Below are positions 1 to 5,633 of a DNA stretch of 7,265 bases, one piece after another. The notes beneath the pieces are model-generated. The model was given only the letters and a program-made list of their open reading frames with translations, made no database searches and was not told where the DNA came from. The position numbers and the translations under genes were made by a program. Within the stretch, counting starts at the first letter, position 1, and each line of letters begins with the position of its first letter. The stretch is from Candidatus Falkowiibacteriota bacterium (GTDB lineage Bacteria > Patescibacteriota > Patescibacteriia > Patescibacteriales > GWE2-39-37). The stretch spans positions 1 through 7,265 of the forward strand of contig JAAXVE010000041.1 in NCBI GenBank assembly GCA_013335665.1, read 5' to 3'.

Positions 1-1
1 T

Positions 2-3000
2 TTATTGGGAATTTGCTTTTTTTTAGCGGCAAAAGCGCCTGCAACGTTTGCTGCCCAAGACATCTGGGAAATAACAAATCCCGCTAGCCTGAGCGGAAGC
101 ATATCTGCGGTCAGCACTATGAATAACTACGTTTACCTCGGTACTAGCCAGGGAATATACAAAAGTACTGACTACGGATATAACTGGACATTGATCAATT
201 CCGGACTCACGAATTTCAATATTACTTCGATTGAGATCGCCTACGTTTATAGTGGGGGTAATATTGCAGATGCCAACACTGAGGTTTATGTGGCTACGGC
301 AAATGGAATTTTTAAATCAACTTTAGGAGGTTCAACCTGGACTAAGTTGCCTGACACAAATACCCTATCAATTAAAGATCTGAAAATAGACCGTTACAAA
401 TCAGGCGGTGCTGACGCAAGCAGTTTTTATTTTTCGACAAGTACCGGCGGAGTATATAGAAGTGATGATGCCGGGGCAAGTATCAGTTTGCAAAGCGCAG
501 GTTTAGGGGCAAGCGCGGTTAAGAAGATGATGACTGACTTTATGGTGGGAAATATCTATGGCATCACAAGTGCTAACGAAGTTGTTTCCAGCCCTATGTT
601 TTCAAATGGGAGTGTTAATGAGAGTTGGTCCGTGGTCTACAGTACTACGACTAACATCAACAATATATCGATTAATAATTCATTCGGCGGGCTGTATTTA
701 TCTACGGATAATGGATTATATCATTCATCTGATAACGGTTCGACCTGGACTTGGCTAAGCGATGGTATGGCAGATACAAGGATTAATTCCCTGGCCACAG
801 ACTATAACGGACAAATATTGGCATTCGCCGCTAGTCGCAGCGGTGCATATTTTTCAGTTGATAGCGATAGTGCTAGCCTGGGTAGTGCTTGGGCAAACGC
901 CAATCTTGGCATGGGCAATGCTTCTTTGCTTGATGTAGTAACTAATCCTGGTGATTCTTCATATGTTTACGCTATCAGCAGTACTTCGGTTTACCGATTG
1001 AATTTTTCCAATGTTGGCAATGCCACCCTCGGGATGCTGGCTACTTCTGATATTATAGCTCCTGGACAAATAACTGATTTATCAGCATCAAATGCTACTG
1101 TAGATTCCGTTGATTTGGGGTGGGCGGCTCCGGGTGATGATGCTTATTCTGGCACAGCCTCTTCTTACGATATACGTTATTCAACTTCAACAATAGATGA
1201 TTCAAATTGGAACGTGGCGACGCGAGTCACTAATGAACCAGCTCCGCAAACCGCCGGCTCACCTGAGCATATAACAATTTCAGGTTTGGACTCAGATACT
1301 ACCTACTATTTTGCTATTGTAACTATTGACAGTTCTGGCAACGTTTCGACTATTTCTAATATTATTACAGTCACAACTAGTATAGTTGATATAGCGGCTC
1401 CAACCGTTACAGCCTTCGTGATGCCGGCCAGCTCTGCCTCGACAACAGTTTCAGTTACGTCTTTAACGGCCAACGACAATGTAGCCGTCACCAGGTATCT
1501 GATCAACGAATCATCTTCCACGCCGAACGTCAATGACGCCAATTGGTCAGCTAGCGCACCTACCGCATACATTTTCTCCGGAGCAGGTAGCCGCACAGCT
1601 TATGCTTGGGCAAAGGATGCAGCAGGAAACATATCAACCAGCTCTAGTCGCACGGTCATGATAACCTTGCCAGACATTCAGGCCCCGACAGTCCCTTCCG
1701 GTCTCGCAGTTTCAACCAGTACATCTAATTCTATGACGCTTTTATGGGATGCCTCTACGGATAATGTTGGTGTGGCCGGTTATCGCATTTATCGAGCTAC
1801 TAGTACAGGCTCTTTATCCCAGATTGGAACTACCACTAATTCAACCTACACTGACAACACTAACAAGTCTTTAACTTCTTACGTATACTCAGTTAGCGCC
1901 TATGATGCAGCTGGCAATACCTCTGCTAATTCAGCCACTACTTCGTCTACGACTTTGCCAAGCATTCCTTCTGGATTCGCAGTCAGATCGGCCACTGGTA
2001 CTAGTATTACTCTTGGTTGGTCAACCAGTACGGAGGCACTTTCATATTACTTTATTTACCGCAACGGCACGCAGGTCGGAACTACTTCGTCAGCAGTCGG
2101 TACATATATAGATTCTGGGTTGGTTGCTAATACCGCATATAATTATGGGATTAGGGCCTTTGCTAATCCGAGTTACTTATCAGCAGTAGCTACAACTACT
2201 GGTACTATAGACTCAATTTCACCTTCAGTTCCGGGTGGGCTTACTACCGGCACTACTTCCGCCTCTGTAATAAACATTGCTTGGATCGCTTCGACCGACA
2301 ATGTCGGAGTAGTAGGGTACAAAATATATCGAGCAACCGGGACTAACTCGCTTGTTCAGGTTGCCACATCAACAGTAAACAGTTACAGCGATGCGGGGCT
2401 TTCTGGGCTGACTAGATATGTGTACGGCATAGCGGCATATGATTTGGCCGGTAACACTTCTGCCACCTCGGCCACAACCTCAACTTCGACCTTACCAAGC
2501 ACACCTTCTGGTTTTGGAGGTTCTGGCGCTTCGATTAATTCGAATAACCTTTATTGGACGGCAAGCACTGAGCCGATTGCCTATTTTATTCTTTATCGAG
2601 GAGGCCTACAGATCGCGACCACGACGCCATCGACCACTGGCTATGTAGACACCGGGTTAGGCGAGGGCACTCAGTACACATACTCATTGAGGGCGTATGC
2701 GAGTTCTACATCAGTGTCAGCAGACTCAGTGATAAGTGTTACTACGAAATCAAATGTGGTTAGTGGTGGTGGAGGCGGCGGAGGTGCGAGTTCTGTCACG
2801 ACCTGTTCATCCTGGACATATTCAGTTTGGAGTGTGTGTTCTAATGGCACCCAGACTCGTTCCATTATGACTTCTTCACCGACAGGTTGCAGTGGCGGTT
2901 CACCAGTCCTTACCCAGACCTGCACAGCCAGCACCTCGACTTCGGCAACGTCAACATCGACCGCTTCGGCAGCAAGCACTACCACGACCGTAATAACGCC

Positions 3001-3568
3001 GGCTACGACGACCACAAGCGCCTCGACGGCAGCGACATTGACCGATTCGGATAAAGACGGAATTGTTGATGATATGGAGGTGGCGCTCGGAATTAATCCC
3101 CTGAAAGCCGATACAGATGGTGACGGTTTTAATGACAAACAGGAACTGTTACAGGACTTCAGCCCTCTGTTGGTTAAGAAAAAAATCGTTATAGATTCGG
3201 CATTTGCAAAGAAAAGTCAGGGAAAAATTTTTCTGCAAGTTCAGAGCAAGGGTCAGGCTTGGTATATTAATCCTAAGGATTTGAAAAGATATTATTTAGG
3301 ACGTCCTAATGATGCTTTCACTGTCATGCGCAGATTAGGTTTAGGCGTAAAACATGAGGTGATTGTTAAAAATAAGATTTATTCTGCAGCCCTGAGTGGA
3401 AAGATATTGCTTGACGTAGAGGATAAGGGGAAAGCATATTATATAAATCCCAAGGATCGCAAAGCTTATTATCTGGGTCGTCCAAGCGACGCTTTCGCAG
3501 TAATGAGGAAATTGGGCATTGGCATTACAACCACTGAATTGGATCGGATTAGTGTGGGGTTGTTCTAA
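2..3568 (+). CDS. Giant secreted multidomain surface protein (β-propeller, Ig/FN3, TSP1-like, Ca-binding repeats), 5'-partial
   Basis: The frame is open to the left edge, so the start lies outside the window. A TTG at 5 is possible but unlikely, because the signal peptide lacks its charged N-region. Residues are numbered from that TTG. Residues 1-18 are a hydrophobic core and an AxA-type cleavage site near 'TFAA|QD'. Residues 20-345 carry Asp-box (BNR-like) repeats such as 'GIYKSTDYGYNW', 'GIFKSTLGGSTW' and 'GLYHSSDNGSTW', the mark of a β-propeller. Next come one FN3 domain (353-458), an Ig-like domain (465-556) and four FN3 domains (558-915). A poly-Gly hinge (920-927) leads to a TSP1-like module with four Cys (934, 945, 962, 973). 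A Ser/Thr-rich linker (974-1013) precedes two Asp-rich loops, 'DSDKDG' and 'DTDGDG', typical of thrombospondin type-3 calcium sites. Two C-terminal repeats (1073-1115, 1132-1174) finish the protein. There is no C-terminal membrane helix, LPXTG motif or catalytic motif. It is probably an exported adhesin or envelope protein; ligand and anchoring are unknown. Confidence 0.9.
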   Translation, partial: LLGICFFLAAKAPATFAAQDIWEITNPASLSGSISAVSTMNNYVYLGTSQGIYKSTDYGYNWTLINSGLTNFNITSIEIAYVYSGGNIADANTEVYVATANGIFKSTLGGSTWTKLPDTNTLSIKDLKIDRYKSGGADASSFYFSTSTGGVYRSDDAGASISLQSAGLGASAVKKMMTDFMVGNIYGITSANEVVSSPMFSNGSVNESWSVVYSTTTNINNISINNSFGGLYLSTDNGLYHSSDNGSTWTWLSDGMADTRINSLATDYNGQILAFAASRSGAYFSVDSDSASLGSAWANANLGMGNASLLDVVTNPGDSSYVYAISSTSVYRLNFSNVGNATLGMLATSDIIAPGQITDLSASNATVDSVDLGWAAPGDDAYSGTASSYDIRYSTSTIDDSNWNVATRVTNEPAPQTAGSPEHITISGLDSDTTYYFAIVTIDSSGNVSTISNIITVTTSIVDIAAPTVTAFVMPASSASTTVSVTSLTANDNVAVTRYLINESSSTPNVNDANWSASAPTAYIFSGAGSRTAYAWAKDAAGNISTSSSRTVMITLPDIQAPTVPSGLAVSTSTSNSMTLLWDASTDNVGVAGYRIYRATSTGSLSQIGTTTNSTYTDNTNKSLTSYVYSVSAYDAAGNTSANSATTSSTTLPSIPSGFAVRSATGTSITLGWSTSTEALSYYFIYRNGTQVGTTSSAVGTYIDSGLVANTAYNYGIRAFANPSYLSAVATTTGTIDSISPSVPGGLTTGTTSASVINIAWIASTDNVGVVGYKIYRATGTNSLVQVATSTVNSYSDAGLSGLTRYVYGIAAYDLAGNTSATSATTSTSTLPSTPSGFGGSGASINSNNLYWTASTEPIAYFILYRGGLQIATTTPSTTGYVDTGLGEGTQYTYSLRAYASSTSVSADSVISVTTKSNVVSGGGGGGGASSVTTCSSWTYSVWSVCSNGTQTRSIMTSSPTGCSGGSPVLTQTCTASTSTSATSTSTASAASTTTTVITPATTTTSASTAATLTDSDKDGIVDDMEVALGINPLKADTDGDGFNDKQELLQDFSPLLVKKKIVIDSAFAKKSQGKIFLQVQSKGQAWYINPKDLKRYYLGRPNDAFTVMRRLGLGVKHEVIVKNKIYSAALSGKILLDVEDKGKAYYINPKDRKAYYLGRPSDAFAVMRKLGIGITTTELDRISVGLF
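1676..2749 (+). repeat. Tandem A-B-A'-B' FN3 domain-pair duplication inside the surface protein
   Basis: Four FN3 domains form two copies of a two-domain unit. Unit 1 is 1676-2206 and unit 2 is 2207-2749. The A domains share 'ASTDNVGV.GY.IYRAT' and 'YDxAGNTSAxSATT'. The B domains both begin with 'PSGF' and share 'YRxGxQ' and a 'G..T.Y.Y..RA.A' strand. The copies are recognisable mainly at protein level, and the DNA has diverged at many third positions, so the duplication is not recent. Confidence 0.8.
3221..3526 (+). repeat. Two 43-residue C-terminal repeats (GKI..V..KG.A.YINPKD…YYLGRP.DAF.VMR.LG.G)
   Basis: Copy 1 lies at 3221-3349 and copy 2 at 3398-3526, a period of 59 codons. About 30 of 43 residues are identical by eye. 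The invariant core is rich in Tyr, Gly and basic residues (YINPKD, YYLGRP, DAF, VMR). I recall similar repeats at the C-termini of CPR surface proteins, often after calcium-binding loops as here, but I cannot give a family name. A role in retention at the cell envelope is inference from this terminal position. Confidence 0.75.
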
Positions 3569-3590
3569 TTATTTTATCTAAAATTAGGAA

Positions 3591-3637
3591 AAATAATAAC
3601 ATATTATTGACTTTTTTGTCAAAATATGTTATTATTT
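3591..3637. repeat. Long imperfect inverted repeat overlapping the operon promoter
   Basis: The outer arms 3591-3605 and 3623-3637 are perfect 15-bp complements. The inner arms TTGAC (3607-3611) and GTCAA (3618-3622) add 5 bp, with one unpaired A at 3606 and a T6 loop (3612-3617). The repeat covers the -35 element, the spacer and the whole -10 of the promoter at 3607-3635. It could be an operator for a dimeric regulator. It could also form an RNA hairpin in read-through transcripts from the upstream gene, but no U-tract follows it, so it is not a standard terminator. The structure is seen directly; the function is not. Confidence 0.75.
3607..3635 (+). promoter_or_regulatory. σ70-type promoter of the small secreted-protein operon
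   Basis: TTGACT (3607-3612) is separated by 17 bp from TATTAT (3630-3635); each hexamer has one mismatch to consensus. Transcription would start near 3642, leaving a leader of about 63 nt before the ATG at 3705. It is the only good promoter match between the surface-protein stop and the operon, and it closely resembles the glyS promoter downstream. Confidence 0.7.
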
Positions 3638-3663
3638 AATTAGAGCTGGACTTTGACAATAAG

Positions 3664-3675
3664 GGTCACATGACC
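3664..3675. promoter_or_regulatory. Dyad GGTCA-CA-TGACC in the operon leader
   Basis: Two 5-bp arms, GGTCA (3664-3668) and TGACC (3671-3675), flank 2 bp, about 30 bp before the start codon. A TTGAC at 3653-3657 lies just upstream, so TTGAC-N7-GTCA (3653-3668) echoes TTGAC-N6-GTCAA (3607-3622) in the promoter. Such a dyad could be a protein site or a small leader hairpin. The role is unknown. Confidence 0.4.
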
Positions 3676-3691
3676 AAAAAAAAGGAAAAAA

Positions 3692-3698
3692 GGGGGAT
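3692..3698 (+). promoter_or_regulatory. Ribosome binding site of the first operon gene
   Basis: GGGGGAT ends in a G-run 8 nt before the ATG at 3705, after an A-rich stretch with a further AAGGAA. The spacing and purine content support that ATG as the start. Confidence 0.6.
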
Positions 3699-3704
3699 CA
3701 AGAG

Positions 3705-4400
3705 ATGAAAAAGGTAATGTTATTAGTGGTATTGGCGACGTTTAACATGTTTTTCGTAAAAATTGCTCACTCTGCCTGCATGGCGGGTGACACGACAAAA
3801 CCGGCAGCGGTTTCGATCTCTGTGCCTGCAAATGGAATTTCAGACACGGGAGCTTTCTTGATTTTCACCGCTCCAACAGATCCATCAGGTTTGGGAAATT
3901 ATGTCATCAAGGTCTCAACAGTGGCTATCACAACTCGAAATTTTGGCACCTTGCCATCATCAGGCAACCAACCGCAAGGCACACCAGGTTCTTTGGAGGG
4001 TATAAACATACCTGGGCTTGCACCATTAACCAAGTACTACGTAGCAGTTGCAGCAACTGATGGTTGTGGGAATGTATCCGCTATGTCAAACGTAGTTAGC
4101 TTTACTACCACAGCCGCTCCACCACCAAAGAAATGCACGGTTGTCCTTCAGTGGGATCATAATACTGAAGCTGATTTGGCCGGTTATCGGGTGAAGTACA
4201 ACACGACTAGCTGGCTCGAGTTCGGGCCGCAGCAAACATGGCAATATGTGCAGGAGGCAGGTATGAATAATACCGCTACGGTAGTATTGCAGGACTTTGA
4301 CTGCAGCGAAGGTAGTAGTGAAACCATGTATTTCATTGTCACCGCCTTTAACACTGCAGGGCAGGAGAGTTCGCCCTCAAACGAGGTACACGTACCGTAA
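3705..4400 (+). CDS. Small secreted protein with two FN3-like domains
   Basis: This is a 231-residue exported protein of unknown function. Residues 1-23 form a Sec signal peptide (MKK, a hydrophobic core, then an 'AHS|AC' cleavage site). The residue at -3 of Cys25 is His, so a lipobox is not supported. The first FN3-like domain (about 33-136) ends in 'YYVAVAATDGCGNVSAMSNVVSFTT'. A Pro-rich hinge (138-141) leads to the second (144-231). The second has the FN3 signature 'LQWDHNTEADLAGYRV.Y' and a closing 'YFIVTAFNTAGQESSPSNEV' strand. Cysteines at 25, 121, 144 and 200 could form disulfides outside the cell. It is clearly paralogous to the next gene, which shares 'IKVS..AIT.RN.G', 'YYV.V..TD.CG' and 'SNVV.FTT'. 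It heads a three-gene operon. A structural or adhesive role is inferred; no enzymatic motif is visible. Confidence 0.9.
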   Translation: MKKVMLLVVLATFNMFFVKIAHSACMAGDTTKPAAVSISVPANGISDTGAFLIFTAPTDPSGLGNYVIKVSTVAITTRNFGTLPSSGNQPQGTPGSLEGINIPGLAPLTKYYVAVAATDGCGNVSAMSNVVSFTTTAAPPPKKCTVVLQWDHNTEADLAGYRVKYNTTSWLEFGPQQTWQYVQEAGMNNTATVVLQDFDCSEGSSETMYFIVTAFNTAGQESSPSNEVHVP

Positions 4401-4441
4401 AAGGTAATTTGAAGAAGCTCTCTTTAAAAATTTCAAGAGCA

Positions 4442-4447
4442 AAGGAG
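4442..4447 (+). promoter_or_regulatory. Ribosome binding site that decides the start of the second operon gene
   Basis: AAGGAG lies 6 nt before the ATG at 4454. The frame also opens at a TTG at 4409, but that start would put 15 extra polar, basic residues before the signal peptide and has only a weak AAGG near it. The ATG with this site is the better start. Confidence 0.75.
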
Positions 4448-4453
4448 ATCATC

Positions 4454-5128
4454 ATGGTAAGGTTAATAGCAGCAGTTATTATTTTTTTGGCACTAGCCAG
4501 AGTCTCTCAGGTTGAAGCCGCTTGTATCGCAGACGGTCCGCTTTCGGCCTCAACGCCGAGCATTGAAGTGAATCCTCTGGGCATTTCCAATAACTACGCG
4601 CTATTGGTGATGCAGTTGCCAACCATTAACCCGGACATCATCTATACCATCAAAGTTTCGAAAACGGCAATAACGGCCCGAAATGTTGGCAGCATCGCTA
4701 ATGCTTTCGTTTCTCCTGGCATCGGTGCGGTAGAAGGCAAAGCGCGCGGAATGTATTTAACCAACTTGTCTGCCAACACGGTTTATTATGTTGTCGTAAA
4801 GTCGACGGACAACTGTGGAGGATCGGTTCTCTCAAATGTTGTAAAATTTACCACATCTGTTGCGCCAGTTGTCAAAAATGCTCATTTTATTTCGTGGGAA
4901 TCGGTTACGGCACCAGCAGGAAAAACCCTCTCGGGTTATCGGGTTGTTTACGGGCCTACCACTAGTTCAGGATTTGATTTTTCGATTGAAAATGGGTATA
5001 AAACATCAGCGGTGCTACAATGCGACTTCGGTGTAAAATTGAAGTTTGAAGTTCAGGCACTTCTGAGAGACAACACCACTGGCCAAGAAACTTATGAATC
5101 AAGTCATCATTTCGAGTCGCTGTATTGA
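4454..5128 (+). CDS. Small secreted protein with two FN3-like domains, paralogue of its upstream neighbour
   Basis: From the ATG at 4454 the product has 224 residues. Residues 1-22 are a signal peptide ('MVRLIAAVIIFLALA', cleavage at 'VEA|AC'). Mature proteins of this and the upstream gene would both start AC(M/I)A. The first domain (about 33-135) aligns with the upstream protein through 'YTIKVSKTAITARNVGS', 'YYVVVKSTDNCGG' and 'LSNVVKFTTSVAP'. The second domain (142-224) is a more diverged FN3-like fold ('HFISWESV', 'LSGYRVVYG', 'KLKFEVQALL'). Cys24 and Cys121 match Cys25 and Cys121 upstream; Cys190 is extra. It follows the upstream stop after 53 nt with no terminator, and ends 33 nt before the next gene. 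The function is unknown; a partner or structural role with the other two products is inferred. Confidence 0.87.
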   Translation: MVRLIAAVIIFLALARVSQVEAACIADGPLSASTPSIEVNPLGISNNYALLVMQLPTINPDIIYTIKVSKTAITARNVGSIANAFVSPGIGAVEGKARGMYLTNLSANTVYYVVVKSTDNCGGSVLSNVVKFTTSVAPVVKNAHFISWESVTAPAGKTLSGYRVVYGPTTSSGFDFSIENGYKTSAVLQCDFGVKLKFEVQALLRDNTTGQETYESSHHFESLY

Positions 5129-5149
5129 TTCGTAAAAAACCATTTCTGC

Positions 5150-5156
5150 AAGGAGG
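5150..5156 (+). promoter_or_regulatory. Strong ribosome binding site of the third operon gene
   Basis: AAGGAGG, a full Shine-Dalgarno match, lies 5 nt before the ATG at 5162. It is the strongest site in the operon and fixes the start. Confidence 0.8.
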
Positions 5157-5161
5157 AGAGG

Positions 5162-5560
5162 ATGAAAAAAATCGTAATAGGGGCATTGATAGCTGTTGGA
5201 TTACTCGGATTACATGAGCATGGCTTTGCACAAAGCCTAAAGCCACCAGCAACCATAGCTGTCCAAGTGACGAAAGATGCACCTCCGTGGCCCCAAGCCA
5301 CTCGTCCGGTTGAAATTACTTGGAGAGAGGTGGAACAGACCTCTAAAAAAAAGCTCCTTTGCTACTTGTTAAAGTATGGAGCCGACAGTTCCAAGCGATC
5401 TGTTATGGATAACGGCACACTGACAAGGGCAGTAATCGCAGTTCCGTCAAGTCAAACAGGATTATATGTAGAAGTAACGGCCCAGTTCAACGAACAGGGT
5501 GTCATAAAAGAAGAACCAGTAAATAAAAAAGATCTCGTAATCAGTCTTCAAAATGACTGA
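5162..5560 (+). CDS. Small secreted protein with a single FN3-like domain
   Basis: The product has 132 residues. Residues 1-23 are a signal peptide (MKKIVIGALIAVGLLGL, cleavage at 'GFA|QS'). After a Pro-rich stretch (28-48), one β-rich domain (49-130) follows the pattern of the second domain of the two upstream genes: 'PVEITWREVEQ', 'LCYLLKYGADS', a variable loop, then 'LYVEVTAQFNEQG'. The resemblance is weak and rests on the order of the Trp, Tyr and 'V.A' strands, so FN3 membership is likely but not certain. There is a single Cys (67) and no catalytic or membrane segment beyond the signal. It is the last gene of the operon and has the best ribosome binding site, which suggests it may be made in the largest amount. 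Function is unknown. Confidence 0.85.
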   Translation: MKKIVIGALIAVGLLGLHEHGFAQSLKPPATIAVQVTKDAPPWPQATRPVEITWREVEQTSKKKLLCYLLKYGADSSKRSVMDNGTLTRAVIAVPSSQTGLYVEVTAQFNEQGVIKEEPVNKKDLVISLQND

Positions 5561-5565
5561 TGCTC

Positions 5566-5597
5566 GGGGGAGGACTTAAACCTCCCCCTATTTTTTT
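5566..5597 (+). terminator. Intrinsic terminator of the secreted-protein operon
   Basis: GGGGGAGG (5566-5573) pairs perfectly with CCTCCCCC (5581-5588) across a 7-nt loop. A TA and seven T follow. It begins 5 nt after the operon's last stop codon. Confidence 0.92.
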
Positions 5598-5598
5598 A

Positions 5599-5627
5599 TT
5601 GACAAATGATTTGCCTTTCAGTATATT
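5599..5627 (+). promoter_or_regulatory. σ70-type promoter of the T-box/glyS transcript
   Basis: A consensus TTGACA (5599-5604) lies 17 bp from TATATT (5622-5627). The predicted start is near A5634, exactly where the leader hairpin begins. The -35 starts one base after the T-tract of the preceding terminator, so glyS is its own transcription unit. Confidence 0.85.
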
Positions 5628-5633
5628 GATATC

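Noticed and set aside
1306..1596. Open frame on the minus strand inside the surface-protein gene
   Set aside because: It is a low-complexity Val/Thr/Ala-rich shadow of the Ser/Thr-rich + strand gene, with no ribosome binding site and no recognisable domain. The same holds for the minus-strand frame at 2671-3138.
3565..3587. CTAATT/AATTAG inverted repeat after the surface-protein stop as its terminator
   Set aside because: Six AT-rich pairs with an 11-nt loop and no T-run; no convincing terminator for this gene is seen.
3653..3658. Second TTGACA as a -35 for the secreted-protein operon
   Set aside because: At 17 bp downstream there is only an A-run and no -10 element; kept only as part of the dyad pattern.
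4417..4440. Small hairpin GCTCT/AGAGC just before the ribosome binding site of the second operon gene
   Set aside because: Only five pairs with a 14-nt AT-rich loop; too weak to claim a role in translation or processing.
4409..4453. TTG start giving a 15-residue longer second operon protein
   Set aside because: The ATG at 4454 has AAGGAG at ideal spacing and gives a compact signal peptide; the extension is basic and unusual.
3705..4530. Lipoprotein signal for the first two operon proteins because Cys follows the signal peptide
   Set aside because: The residue at -3 of the Cys is His in one and Glu in the other, which does not fit a lipobox; ordinary signal-peptidase sites one residue earlier fit better.
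4962..5301. Minus-strand frames opposite the second and third operon genes
   Set aside because: They lie opposite two well-supported genes with signal peptides and ribosome binding sites, and show no domain of their own.
5126..5560. Recoded TGA (glycine code 25 of some CPR lineages)
   Set aside because: TGA ends the second and third operon genes at sensible places (before a ribosome binding site and before a terminator), and no gene needs read-through.
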